A stretch of DNA of 64,000 bases, taken from contig NZ_FWXV01000009.1 in NCBI RefSeq assembly GCF_900176515.1, forward strand, positions 460,431 through 524,430, written 5' to 3'. How positions within the stretch are numbered: position 1 is the stretch's first letter; every line of letters starts with the position of its first letter. The position numbers and the translations under genes were made by a program. Shown here piece after piece: positions 8,705 to 17,161 of this stretch. This DNA comes from Kibdelosporangium aridum (GTDB lineage: Bacteria; Actinomycetota; Actinomycetes; Mycobacteriales; Pseudonocardiaceae). The notes under the pieces were generated by a model that was given only the letters and a program-made list of their open reading frames with translations, was not told where the DNA came from and ran no database searches.

Positions 8705-10105
8705 CTACAGTGGCTGGAGGCTGACCGGCAGGCCGTCGGAAGGTGCCGGAAGTGCCGTCGAGTCCCAGCGCACCTTGTAGTCCTGCGGCACCGACCACTT
8801 GTACCTGGTGAGCATCTCGTGCAGCAACGTCTTCACTTCAAGCATCCCGAAGTGCATGCCGATGCACTTGTGCGCCCCGCCGCCGAACGGCATCCACGCG
8901 TACCGATGCGCCTTGTCCTCGCGGCGTTCCTCGCTGAACCGCTCGGGATCGAAGTGCGCGGGATTCGACCAGTACTCCGGAAGCATCTGGTTCACCCACG
9001 GCCCCAACGCGATCATCGTGTTCGCTGGCACGTAATGCCCGAGAATCTCCGTCTCCCGCACGGTCTTGCGCGCCAGCGAAGGCACCGGAGCCACCAGTCG
9101 CAGCGACTCCTTGATGACCAGCTCGAGATCGCGCAACCCTTCCAGCGCATCGATATCCAGCGGTCCCGGTCCCGCCGCGGCACACTCCGCGCGGACGCGG
9201 TCCTGCCATTCCGGGTGCTTGCCGAGGTAGTAAGCCGCGGCGGTCGTCGTGATGGTGGACGTGTCGTGTGCCGCCATCATCAGGAAGATCATGTGGTTGA
9301 CGACATCGTCATCGCTGAACGCTTCGCCGTCCTCGGCTTGGGCGTGGCACAGGCCGGAGAACAGGTCGTTCGAATCGCTCGCTCGTTTCGCGGGGACGTT
9401 GCGGCGGAAGAAGTCCTCAAGCAGTTTCCGCCCTTGCAGGCCCGCGTTCCACCGCCCGCCCGGCACCGCGAAACGGATCATCGATGTGCCCGCGCGAACC
9501 GTGGCCACGAAGGCCTTGTTCAGCGCGTCCTTCTCATTGCCCAACGCCGAAGCCATGAACACCGCGCCCGCGATGTCCAAAGTCAGTTGTTTCATCCGCG
9601 GGTAGACGTGGAATGTCCCGGTCTCCCATGCCTTTACACCCTCGGCCGCCACCGATGCCACGTGCTCGAGGTATCCGGTGATCCGTGGCCGGGTGAAGGC
9701 TTGCTGCATCAGCCTGCGGTGGAACATGTGTTCTTCGAAGTCCAGCAGCATCAGGCCGCGCCGGAAGAACGGGCCGATGAAGTACGTCCATCCTTGCTGC
9801 GAGAACGTCTTGTCCTTGTTCGTCAGCACGACCTGTGTCGCGTCGCCGCCCGCCGCCGCGACGATGTTCACGCCGAAGGCCTTCATCCAGGAGACCGGGC
9901 CGTAGGTCTCGTAGCGCTTCAACCCGAAGTCCAGGCCCAGCCGCAGCGCTTCCAGCGAGTGCCCGATCAGCGGCAGGCCGCTGTCACCCGGAACCGGCTT
10001 GAGGTCCGACCCGGCCGGGACCGCGCCGAAGTCCTTTCTGCGCCACGTGTTCTCCAGCAGCCATTCGTCGAATTTCGTCGCGCCGGCCATGTGCGTCGTT
10101 GCCAC
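8705..10105 (-). CDS. Cytochrome P450, CYP136-like
   Basis: 466-residue haem monooxygenase. The haem-binding motif FGGGAHKCIGM places the cysteine ligand at residue 414; the I-helix is FLMMAAHDTSTITT and the ExxR motif is ESLR. The stretches KPVPGDSGLPLIGH, SQQGWTYFIGPFFRRGLMLL and DFEEHMFHRRLMQQAF closely recall Mycobacterium tuberculosis CYP136, so I place it near that family from memory; its substrate there is uncertain. The start is GTG at 10105 because GGAGG lies 6 bases upstream. The first 122 bases overlap the end of the upstream TetR gene in another frame, so the two are probably co-transcribed. Confidence 0.88.
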   Translation of the reverse strand: MATTHMAGATKFDEWLLENTWRRKDFGAVPAGSDLKPVPGDSGLPLIGHSLEALRLGLDFGLKRYETYGPVSWMKAFGVNIVAAAGGDATQVVLTNKDKTFSQQGWTYFIGPFFRRGLMLLDFEEHMFHRRLMQQAFTRPRITGYLEHVASVAAEGVKAWETGTFHVYPRMKQLTLDIAGAVFMASALGNEKDALNKAFVATVRAGTSMIRFAVPGGRWNAGLQGRKLLEDFFRRNVPAKRASDSNDLFSGLCHAQAEDGEAFSDDDVVNHMIFLMMAAHDTSTITTTAAAYYLGKHPEWQDRVRAECAAAGPGPLDIDALEGLRDLELVIKESLRLVAPVPSLARKTVRETEILGHYVPANTMIALGPWVNQMLPEYWSNPAHFDPERFSEERREDKAHRYAWMPFGGGAHKCIGMHFGMLEVKTLLHEMLTRYKWSVPQDYKVRWDSTALPAPSDGLPVSLQPL

Positions 10106-11273
10106 TGCCTGCCTCCGCTGCTGTGTCCAGTACGGCTACTGCGAGTCCGGTCAGCTCGACCACCAGCCCAGGTCTGGTGGTCACCCGAGGTGTCCGGGTG
10201 AGGTCGTTGACGATGGTCAATGCCGCGTGCACGGCAATCCGAGCTTCCGGTTCCGGCAGGTCAGGCGCAACGGTTCGGAGCAACGTCACCCATTCGGCGA
10301 CGTACGCGCGTTGCACTTTGACCAGTTCTTTCCGGTCCCGGTCGGGCACGTTGCCCAGTTCGCTCGCGAACACCGACAACAGGTCGTCCGATCGCCACAC
10401 GATGTCCACATAGGACGCGACCAGGCCGGTCAATGCCTCGCGTGGCGATGGTGCGTTCTCGATTACCCGGCGGGCGTCCATCTGCAGGCGGTCGGCCATC
10501 CGGTAGCCCGCCGCCATCAGCAGTTCCGCCTTGCCGTCGAAGTGCCGGTAGACGCTCGGCCCGGCGATTCCGGCCGCGGCGCCGATGTCCTCCATGCTCA
10601 CGTCCCGGTAGCCGCGTTCGCGGAACAGGCGTGTCGCCACGGTCAGCAGCTCCTCGCGGCGTGACAGCTGCACGGGCGGGCGCTGCCACTCGTGCCTGGT
10701 GCTGACCGGCGATTCGGGCAGCGAGCTGCGGAAAACCGCGCAGGCCATCCTGCCGAGCAGCTGCTCGAACCGGCGCTTCGGCAGTGACACGTGGTGGTCG
10801 GCGACACTGCCGAACACGCTCAACGCCGCCCAGCTCAGCAGCTCAGCCTCGGGTAAGGCCAGGTCAGGCCGGGCGTCGCGGAGTGCCGACACCCAGTCGC
10901 CCATCAGTTCGGCGCCGCGCTTGACGATCTTGATCTGGTCGGCTTTGTCCAGGTGACGGCCCTGCCAGCGCCACAGGGCGGTGATCTCACGGCGCTCGAC
11001 CGCCAACGCCGACACCGACGAGACCAGGGCGGGCAGTGGCTCGGGCTGGGCCAGTGCCTGGTCGGTGACCAGGCCGAACTTGTCCAGGCCGGTGAGCAGG
11101 ACGTGTGCCAGTACGTCCTGTTTGCCGCGGAAATGGCGGTACACGGCGGGGCCGGTGACACCCGCCGCCGCGGCGATGTCGTTGACGCTCACGCCGTGGT
11201 AGCCATGCCTGCGGAACAGCTCGGCAGCAGCGTCTGTCAGCTGCTCCTTGCGGTTGCGCGGTCGGCTGTTCAC
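9984..11273 (-). CDS. Tandem (double) TetR-family regulator
   Basis: 429 residues containing two complete TetR modules in one chain. The first helix-turn-helix is QLTDAAAELFRRHGY with AAAAGVTGPAVYRHFRGK; the second, near residue 220, is LLTVATRLFRERGY with AAAGIAGPSVYRHFDGK, each followed by a ligand-binding domain. Single TetR proteins are about 200 residues and dimerise, so this may be a covalent dimer. I prefer GTG at 11273, which has GGAGGT 10 bases upstream, over an upstream TTG at 11312. It is divergent from fadAB and overlaps the P450 by 122 bases, so it probably controls one or both. The last ~40 residues lie inside the P450 frame and look non-conserved. Confidence 0.85.
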   Translation of the reverse strand: MNSRPRNRKEQLTDAAAELFRRHGYHGVSVNDIAAAAGVTGPAVYRHFRGKQDVLAHVLLTGLDKFGLVTDQALAQPEPLPALVSSVSALAVERREITALWRWQGRHLDKADQIKIVKRGAELMGDWVSALRDARPDLALPEAELLSWAALSVFGSVADHHVSLPKRRFEQLLGRMACAVFRSSLPESPVSTRHEWQRPPVQLSRREELLTVATRLFRERGYRDVSMEDIGAAAGIAGPSVYRHFDGKAELLMAAGYRMADRLQMDARRVIENAPSPREALTGLVASYVDIVWRSDDLLSVFASELGNVPDRDRKELVKVQRAYVAEWVTLLRTVAPDLPEPEARIAVHAALTIVNDLTRTPRVTTRPGLVVELTGLAVAVLDTAAEAGSGNDAHGRRDEIRRMAAGEHVAQKGLRRGPGRVGPQAGSG

Positions 11274-11333
11274 GGCGGGAGTGACCTCCGTCTCGTAATC
11301 GGTCCATAGCAAAGCTAGATCAGCCAGTTCTGC

Positions 11334-11361
11334 TTGACAAGCAGCGGATTCGTTCCATGAT
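11334..11361 (+). promoter_or_regulatory. Promoter of the fadAB operon
   Basis: TTGACA (11334-11339), a 16-base spacer and CATGAT (11356-11361) form a good vegetative promoter 44 bases before the fadA start and divergent from the double-TetR gene. Confidence 0.55.
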
Positions 11362-11404
11362 GTGAATGAGCATTAGCACCAGCGCGGGTGAGAGGAACTT
11401 CGGC

Positions 11405-12619
11405 GTGAGCACAGAAGCGTTCATCTACGAGGCGATCCGAACGCCTCGCGGCCGGGGAAAGAAGACCGGCTCGCTGCACGGCGTCAAGCCGATCTCGCTG
11501 GTGACCGGGCTCATCGACGAGATGCGCACCCGTCACCCCAACCTGGACACCGACCGGGTCAGCGACCTGATCCTCGGTGTCGTCTCGCCCGTCGGCGACC
11601 AGGGCTCGGTGATCTCCCGGTCCGCCGCGATCGCGGCCGGGCTGCCCGACACGGTGGCCGGTGTGCAGGTCAACCGGTTCTGCGCGTCCGGCCTTGAGGC
11701 CGTCAACCAGGCCGCGCAGAAGGTCCGCGCCGGCTGGGACGAGCTGGTCATCGCCGGCGGTGTCGAATCGATGTCCCGTGTGCCGATGGGTTCCGACGGT
11801 GGCGCGTGGGCGATGGACCCGGAGACCAACTACGAGACCTACTTCGTGCCGCAGGGCATCGGCGCGGACCTGATCGCCACGATCGAGGGTTTCTCACGTG
11901 ACGACGTCGACGCGTACGCCCTGCGCTCGCAGGAACGTGCCGCCAAGGCATGGGCGGGCGGTTACTTCGCCAAGTCCGTTGTCCCGGTCAAGGACCGCAA
12001 CGGCGTCGTGATCCTGGACCACGACGAGCACATGCGCCCGGACACCACGCTGGAGGGCCTGGCCAAGCTCAGCCCGTCCTTCGCGGGCATCGGCGAGATG
12101 GGTGGCTTCGACGCGGTGGCGCTGCAGAAGTACCACTGGGTCGAGAAGATCAACCACGTGCACCACGCGGGCAACTCGTCGGGCATCGTGGACGGCGCCG
12201 CGCTGCTGCTGGTCGGCAACGAGCAGGTCGGCAAGGACCTCGGGCTGACCCCGCGGGCGCGGATCGTGGCCACCGCGGTCACCGGATCCGACCCGACGAT
12301 CATGCTGACCGGCCCGACGCCCGCGACCCAGAAGCTGCTCAAGACCGCGGGCCTCGGCGTCGAGGACATCGACCTGTTCGAGCTGAACGAGGCCTTCGCC
12401 TCGGTCGTGTTGAAGTACCAGAAGGACCTTGGCATCCCGGACGAGAAGCTGAACGTCAACGGGGGCGCCATCGCGATGGGGCACCCGCTCGGCGCGACCG
12501 GCGCGATGATCACCGGGACCATGGTCGACGAGCTGGAACGCCGCGAAGCCCGCCGGGCCGTGGTCACTCTCTGCATCGGTGGCGGCATGGGCCTGGCCAC
12601 CCTGATCGAGCGCGTCTGA
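11405..12619 (+). CDS. fadA: Acetyl-CoA acyltransferase (thiolase), fatty-acid oxidation
   Basis: 404-residue thiolase catalysing the last step of beta-oxidation, cleavage of 3-ketoacyl-CoA by CoA. The acyl-accepting cysteine is C93 in NRFCASGLE, with the C-terminal NGGAIAMGHPLGATG and CIGGGMG motifs. The sequence is very close to M. tuberculosis FadA (Rv0859), including the N-terminus STEAFIYEAIRTPRG. I therefore chose GTG at 11405, with AGAGGA upstream, instead of the in-frame ATG at 11366. fadB follows after 11 bases; together they form the trifunctional beta-oxidation complex. Confidence 0.95.
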   Translation: MSTEAFIYEAIRTPRGRGKKTGSLHGVKPISLVTGLIDEMRTRHPNLDTDRVSDLILGVVSPVGDQGSVISRSAAIAAGLPDTVAGVQVNRFCASGLEAVNQAAQKVRAGWDELVIAGGVESMSRVPMGSDGGAWAMDPETNYETYFVPQGIGADLIATIEGFSRDDVDAYALRSQERAAKAWAGGYFAKSVVPVKDRNGVVILDHDEHMRPDTTLEGLAKLSPSFAGIGEMGGFDAVALQKYHWVEKINHVHHAGNSSGIVDGAALLLVGNEQVGKDLGLTPRARIVATAVTGSDPTIMLTGPTPATQKLLKTAGLGVEDIDLFELNEAFASVVLKYQKDLGIPDEKLNVNGGAIAMGHPLGATGAMITGTMVDELERREARRAVVTLCIGGGMGLATLIERV

Positions 12620-12630
12620 GGACACCTGAC

Positions 12631-14793
12631 ATGACTGAGAACATGATTCGTTGGGAGCAGGACGCGGACGGCATCGTCACGCTGACGATGGACGACCCGG
12701 ACCAGTCGGCCAACACGATGAACGAGACGTACGCGCGCTCCATGCACGATACGATCGAGCGCCTGTACGCCGAGCAGGACAACATCACCGGTGTCGTGCT
12801 GACCTCGGCCAAGAAGACGTTCTTCGCCGGTGGCGACCTGAAGATCATGAGCAGGACCGGCAGGGCCGACGCCGCGGCCATCACCGACCACGCCAACAGC
12901 ATGAAGGCCGACCTGCGCAAGCTCGAACTGCTGCCCAAGCCGGTCGTGGCCGCGATCAACGGCGCCGCGCTCGGCGGTGGCCTGGAGATCGCGCTGGCGT
13001 GCAAGTACCGGATCGCGTTGGACGCCAAGGGAAGCCAGATCGGCCTGCCCGAGGTCACGCTGGGCCTGCTGCCCGGCGGCGGCGGTGTCGTGCGAACCGT
13101 TCGCCTGCTTGGCATTCAGAACGCGCTGCTGAACGTTCTGCTGCAGGGGCAACGGCACAAGCCGGCCAAGGCCAAGGAAATCGGCCTGGTGCACGAGGTT
13201 GTCGCCACGCCGGAGGAGATGATCGCGAACGCCAAGGCGTGGATCAAGGCCAACCCCGAGGCCGTGCAGCCGTGGGAGGTCAAGGGCTACAAGATTCCCG
13301 GTGGTACGCCTGCGAACCCATCCTTCGCGGCGAACCTGCCCGCGTTCCCGGCGAACCTGCGCAAGCAGCTCAAGGGCGCCAACATGCCCGCGCCGCGCAA
13401 CATCATGGCGGCCGCGGTCGAGGGTTCCCAGGTGGACTTCGACACCGCGTCGCTGATCGAGACGCGGTACTTTGTGGACTTGCTGACCAGCCAGGTCGCC
13501 AAGAACATGATCAAGGCGTTCTTCTTCGACCTGCAGCACATCAACTCCGGCGGCTCCCGCCCGGACGGCTACGAGCGCTACACCGCCCGCAAGGCTTTGG
13601 TGCTCGGCGCGGGCATGATGGGCGCCGGTATCGCGTACTCCTGTGCCAGGGCGGGGATCGACGTCGTGCTCAAGGACGTTTCCCTTGAGGCAGCGGAAAA
13701 AGGCAAGGGTTACTCGGTCAAGCTGCTGGAGAAGGCCGTCTCCCGCGGCAAGATCACGCAGGACAAGGCCGACGAGGTGCTGGCCAGGATCCACCCGACC
13801 GAGAAGGCCGAGGACGCGGCGGGCTGTGACCTGGTGATCGAGGCGGTCTTCGAGGACCCGTCCTTGAAGCACAAGGTGTTCCAGGAGATCGAAGGCTTCG
13901 TCACACCGGACGCGCTGCTCGGCTCGAACACCTCGACGCTGCCGATCACCGGCCTCGCCGAAGGCGTGCAGCGCCAGGAGGACTTCATCGGCCTGCACTT
14001 CTTCTCGCCAGTGGACAAGATGCCGCTGCTTGAGATCATCCGGGGCGCGCGGACCAGCGACGCGACGCTGGCCAAGGCGATCGACGTGGCACAGCAGATC
14101 AAGAAGACCCCGATCGTGGTCAACGACAGCCGTGGCTTCTTCACCAGCCGCGTGATCGGCACGTTCCTGAACGAAGCGGTGGCCATGGTCGGCGAGGGCA
14201 TCGCCGTCCCGTCGATCGAGCAGGCAGGAAGCCAAGCCGGTTACCCGGCCCCGCCGTTGCAGCTGATGGACGAGCTGACGCTGACCCTGCCCCGCAAGAT
14301 CCGCGAGGAGACCAAGGCGGGTATCGAGGCAGCGGGCGGTACGTGGACTCCGCACGCGTCCGAGGGCGTCATCGACAAGATGGTCCTGGAGTACGACCGC
14401 AAGGGCCGCTCGACCGGCGCGGGCTTCTACTCCTATGTCGACGGCAAGCGCACGGGCCTGTGGGACGGGCTGGCCGAGGCGTTCGGCTCCGGCTCGAAGG
14501 AAATCCCCTTCGAGGACATGAAGGAGCGGATGCTCTTCGCCGAGGCGCTGGAAACCGTGAAGTGCTTCGACGAAGGCGTGCTGACCTCGATCCCGGACGC
14601 CAACATCGGCTCCATCATGGGCATCGGCTTCCCGCCGTGGACCGGTGGCGTCATCCAGTACATCAACGGCTACCCCGGTGGCCTGGCCGGGTTCGTCGCC
14701 AGGGCCCGTGAGCTGGCCGAGCGCTACGGCTCCCACTTCGAGCCGCCTGCCTCACTGGTGGCCAAGGCCGAGAAGGGCGAAATCTTCGAGTAA
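12631..14793 (+). CDS. fadB: Fatty-acid oxidation complex alpha subunit (enoyl-CoA hydratase / 3-hydroxyacyl-CoA dehydrogenase)
   Basis: 720 residues, the same length as M. tuberculosis FadB. Residues 1-~300 are an enoyl-CoA hydratase domain (FFAGGDLKIM, NGAALGGGLEIALACKYRIA). The NAD-binding 3-hydroxyacyl-CoA dehydrogenase domain starts near 323 (VLGAGMMGAGIAYSCA) and contains LLGSNTSTLPITGLAE and FIGLHFFSPVDKMPLLEI. It performs hydration and oxidation of 2-enoyl-CoA and works with FadA encoded just upstream. The start ATG at 12631 lies 11 bases after the fadA stop; the frame is open further upstream, but that part reads through fadA. Confidence 0.95.
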   Translation: MTENMIRWEQDADGIVTLTMDDPDQSANTMNETYARSMHDTIERLYAEQDNITGVVLTSAKKTFFAGGDLKIMSRTGRADAAAITDHANSMKADLRKLELLPKPVVAAINGAALGGGLEIALACKYRIALDAKGSQIGLPEVTLGLLPGGGGVVRTVRLLGIQNALLNVLLQGQRHKPAKAKEIGLVHEVVATPEEMIANAKAWIKANPEAVQPWEVKGYKIPGGTPANPSFAANLPAFPANLRKQLKGANMPAPRNIMAAAVEGSQVDFDTASLIETRYFVDLLTSQVAKNMIKAFFFDLQHINSGGSRPDGYERYTARKALVLGAGMMGAGIAYSCARAGIDVVLKDVSLEAAEKGKGYSVKLLEKAVSRGKITQDKADEVLARIHPTEKAEDAAGCDLVIEAVFEDPSLKHKVFQEIEGFVTPDALLGSNTSTLPITGLAEGVQRQEDFIGLHFFSPVDKMPLLEIIRGARTSDATLAKAIDVAQQIKKTPIVVNDSRGFFTSRVIGTFLNEAVAMVGEGIAVPSIEQAGSQAGYPAPPLQLMDELTLTLPRKIREETKAGIEAAGGTWTPHASEGVIDKMVLEYDRKGRSTGAGFYSYVDGKRTGLWDGLAEAFGSGSKEIPFEDMKERMLFAEALETVKCFDEGVLTSIPDANIGSIMGIGFPPWTGGVIQYINGYPGGLAGFVARARELAERYGSHFEPPASLVAKAEKGEIFE

Positions 14794-14808
14794 GTCCTGG
14801 TTGTCACC

Positions 14809-14848
14809 GGCCGCCCCGGGTGCCACGCACTGTGGCCCCGGGGCGGCC
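14809..14848 (+). terminator. Terminator of fadAB
   Basis: GGCCGCCCCGGG (14809-14820) pairs perfectly with CCCGGGGCGGCC (14837-14848). Inside, GCCAC pairs with GTGGC around a 5-nt loop, leaving one bulged T. This 17-bp stem lies 15 bases after the fadB stop. There is no T tract. Confidence 0.75.
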
Positions 14849-14900
14849 GCGCGCTTCCCTGCTCTGAGCGGCATAAGTGCTGGTCACGAGGCGATCGGCG

Positions 14901-14955
14901 ATCAACCACCAGGCGGGCTACCGTGGGAGTCATCTCACCTGCCGGTTGATTTTTT
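14901..14955 (+). promoter_or_regulatory. Leader hairpin with T tract upstream of whiB
   Basis: ATCAACC (14901-14907) pairs with GGTTGAT (14944-14950) and GGCGGG (14912-14917) pairs with CCTGCC (14938-14943, one G-U), separated by a 4-nt bulge. The stem runs directly into T6 (14950-14955). This is the shape of an intrinsic terminator or attenuator about 75 nt before the whiB start. Confidence 0.45.
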
Positions 14956-15031
14956 CGGTGGTTAGTCCGCGCATGCCCTTGGGTACCCGGGCCTCACGAC
15001 GGAAATGACCGGGGTGGGGAGAGAACACACC

Positions 15032-15334
15032 ATGACGTACACGAAGCGACTGCCCAAGCCAGTGGTCGAGCAGTGGGACTGGCAGCTGCAGGGCAACTGC
15101 CGTGGTCAGGAGTCTGCGGTCTTCTTTCATCCTGACAACGAGCGTGGGCCGGCCCGTCGCACCCGTCAGGCCAAGGCCAAGCAGGTCTGCCAGACCTGCC
15201 CGGTGATCGTTCAATGCCGCCAGCACGCGTTGCGCACGCGTGAACCGTTCGGTGTCTGGGGTGGACTGGACGAGGACGAACGCCGCGCCATTTTCTCCAA
15301 GCGCACCCGCCAACAGCACCAACCCGCTGCCTGA
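15032..15334 (+). CDS. WhiB-family iron-sulfur transcription factor (WhiD/WhiB3-like)
   Basis: 100 residues with the full Wbl signature: the first cysteine in GNCRG, then CQTCPVIVQC giving the CxxC-x5-C set that binds a [4Fe-4S] cluster, and the beta-turn GVWGGLDEDER. Wbl proteins bind the housekeeping sigma factor and redox-tune transcription. WDWQLQGNCRG and FFHPDNERG resemble WhiB3/WhiD more than WhiB1 or WhiB7. The C-terminal tail SKRTRQQHQPAA is basic but has no RGRP AT-hook, so it is not WhiB7. The ATG at 15032 has GGGGAGAG upstream and was preferred over ATG 15005. Confidence 0.88.
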   Translation: MTYTKRLPKPVVEQWDWQLQGNCRGQESAVFFHPDNERGPARRTRQAKAKQVCQTCPVIVQCRQHALRTREPFGVWGGLDEDERRAIFSKRTRQQHQPAA

Positions 15335-15357
15335 GAAGTCGGATCCCCCTCCTCCGC

Positions 15358-15363
15358 TACGTT
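15358..15363 (+). promoter_or_regulatory. -10 element for a leaderless transcript
   Basis: TACGTT ends 8 bases before GTG 15372, the spacing expected if transcription starts at the start codon itself. No Shine-Dalgarno sequence is visible there. Confidence 0.4.
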
Positions 15364-15371
15364 GTGTCAGT

Positions 15372-15989
15372 GTGGACACGTTCATGGTTGAGCAGCTGAA
15401 GCTGCGCTGGCCTGCGGACTGGACGAAGCTGCACGTGTATTTCGTGCCCGATCCCGCCGAGATCAAACCGATCGCCGATGCCTACCGGGGTGTCCTGGAC
15501 AGCTTGGATTGTGTGGCGCGGCAACCGGAAGAGTGGCTGCACGCGACGATGATGGTTCTCGACGGCGTGCCCGCCAGGGACGTGCCCGCCGAGCAGCGCG
15601 CGGAGCTGATCGACCGGCTGGGTAAGGCCGTTGCCGAAGTGCCCTCGTTCACCGTGACGTGCGGCCCTGCCGTGGCGGGACGCAGCACGGTGACGCTGGA
15701 CATGGTGCCGGACAAGGACTTCGTCGCGTTGGCCGAGCTGGTGAAGGCCGCCGCGGGCGAGGTGTTCGGCCCGGAAGCGGTGAAATACACCAACAATCGG
15801 CCGCACATCACGCTCGCGTACGCGACCGGGGACGGCGACTCCGGAATCATCCAGGACAAGCTGCGGTACGCCACCGACCTGCGTGTCCCGCTGACGGTCG
15901 ATGCCGTGCGGCTGGTGGATGTCCTTGTGGACGCGGAGCTTTTCCAGTTCAGGTGGGAGGAACTGGCCGCACTGCCGCTGAGGAGCTGA
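15372..15989 (+). CDS. 2'-5' RNA ligase / 2H phosphoesterase family protein
   Basis: 205 residues with the two HxT motifs that define the 2H phosphoesterase superfamily: H57-A-T59 (LHATMMV) and H145-I-T147 (PHITLAY), 88 residues apart. These enzymes open 2',3'-cyclic phosphates or handle 2'-5' linked nucleotides; the substrate here is unknown. I chose GTG 15372 as a leaderless start; ATG 15384 is an alternative. The last 41 bases overlap the convergent membrane-protein gene. Confidence 0.8.
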   Translation: MDTFMVEQLKLRWPADWTKLHVYFVPDPAEIKPIADAYRGVLDSLDCVARQPEEWLHATMMVLDGVPARDVPAEQRAELIDRLGKAVAEVPSFTVTCGPAVAGRSTVTLDMVPDKDFVALAELVKAAAGEVFGPEAVKYTNNRPHITLAYATGDGDSGIIQDKLRYATDLRVPLTVDAVRLVDVLVDAELFQFRWEELAALPLRS

Positions 15990-17151
15990 CTTCGTCACGC
16001 ACGCGGCTGCGGATTTCCTGGACAGTGGCGTCGTTGGCGAAGGCATGGGAGACACGGATCAGCCAGTCACGTTCGGCGTTGATGTCTCCCGTGCCTGCGT
16101 TCGGAGTCTCGGCGGTGCGTGGGTCTGGGTGGTAGCGCACGCCCGCCGCGTGCGCTTCGAGCGCGCTCGCGGTCACAGCGGCCTCCACCAGGACTTCCAC
16201 TTGGTCACCTGTGATGCCGCGCTTCTCTGCCCCTTCGGTCGCCCACGCACGCACCTCAGGATGGCTGTACGCGCGCAGCGCCAGGTTCGCGTCGCGGATC
16301 TCTATCACCCTGCGGTAGACACTGAAGTCGTCATCATCGACCGCCAGCTTGATCTCGGGCAGCACATCGTGCACCTGGCTCCACAACGGTTCAAGCGCAC
16401 GGAGATGACGGGCCGTGCGGGCGCGACGCAGCGGATCCCGGACATAGCGGACAACCAGCGGCACCACACCACCGATGGCGATCAGCGCCGCGGCCGTCGA
16501 CGACAACAGCGCGGTCACCTCAGCCTCAGCCGCCACCGGCGACGAGCTCAACCGGTTGATGACGAGGACAACGGTCTTCCATGCCGCCCACAGCAATCCC
16601 GCGAACGCGCCCAGCATCATGATGTTCAGGCCGACGCGCAGCGCACGTTCCGGCGCCGCGGCCGAGTAACGGCGAATGAGTGCCACGAACGCGCCCAGAC
16701 CCGCAGCGCAGTAAGCGCTGAACAACGTGAGGTACGCGGTGATCGGCGGACGGTTGCCGTACACGGTGACGAACTCGATCTCGAACTGCGTGTCACCAGC
16801 GAACAGCAGGACACCCAAGGCGAGCACGACGAAACCGGCGATCACACCGTGCAGCACGACCAGGCGACGGGCCCGCTCCCCGTCCCGCACGGTGTACGCC
16901 AGGATCGCGATCACGCACCACCCGGCCGCGATCACCAGGCTGTTGCCCACCCAGCGGCCGAAGTTCGGCAGCGGCTCGAAGGTGTGGATGAACCGCAACG
17001 CGCTGGGGGCGATCGCGAAGGCGGCGAGACCGAGTAACGCGAAGCACGCGATGGCGAAGCGCGCCGCGTTGTTCGCGGCCCCTTGCTTGGCCTTGAACAC
17101 GGCGATGGTCAGGCAGAGCACGCCGACGACGAGCTTCACGTAATCGACCAA
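15949..17151 (-). CDS. Multi-pass membrane protein (MAB_1171c-type)
   Basis: About 400 residues. The first ~250 hold roughly seven hydrophobic segments (for example VVGVLCLTIAVF, VVLALGVLLFAG, AALIAIGGVVPLVV) and the rest is a soluble cytoplasmic domain (LEPLWSQVHDVLPEIKLAV, VYRRVIEIRDANLALRAY), recalling the MAB_1171c-type membrane proteins of actinomycetes. TTG 17151 with AGGTGG 6 bases upstream, or GTG 17139, is the likely start; a longer frame to 17241 would run into the peptidase gene. It is the third gene of an XRE/ImmA/membrane protein cassette. The function is unknown; a regulated signalling or transport role is inference. Confidence 0.7.
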   Translation of the reverse strand: MVDYVKLVVGVLCLTIAVFKAKQGAANNAARFAIACFALLGLAAFAIAPSALRFIHTFEPLPNFGRWVGNSLVIAAGWCVIAILAYTVRDGERARRLVVLHGVIAGFVVLALGVLLFAGDTQFEIEFVTVYGNRPPITAYLTLFSAYCAAGLGAFVALIRRYSAAAPERALRVGLNIMMLGAFAGLLWAAWKTVVLVINRLSSSPVAAEAEVTALLSSTAAALIAIGGVVPLVVRYVRDPLRRARTARHLRALEPLWSQVHDVLPEIKLAVDDDDFSVYRRVIEIRDANLALRAYSHPEVRAWATEGAEKRGITGDQVEVLVEAAVTASALEAHAAGVRYHPDPRTAETPNAGTGDINAERDWLIRVSHAFANDATVQEIRSRVRDEVSSSAAVRPVPPT

Positions 17152-17161
17152 GAGAAGCCAC

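Noticed and set aside
11950..12630. An N-terminal extension of FadB by more than 220 codons.
   Set aside because: The extension is the out-of-frame reading of fadA; the family start at 12631 gives exactly the usual 720 residues.
15032..15334. whiB7 with its attenuator.
   Set aside because: The C-terminus lacks the RGRP AT-hook of WhiB7 and no upstream peptide ORF is evident, although a leader hairpin exists.
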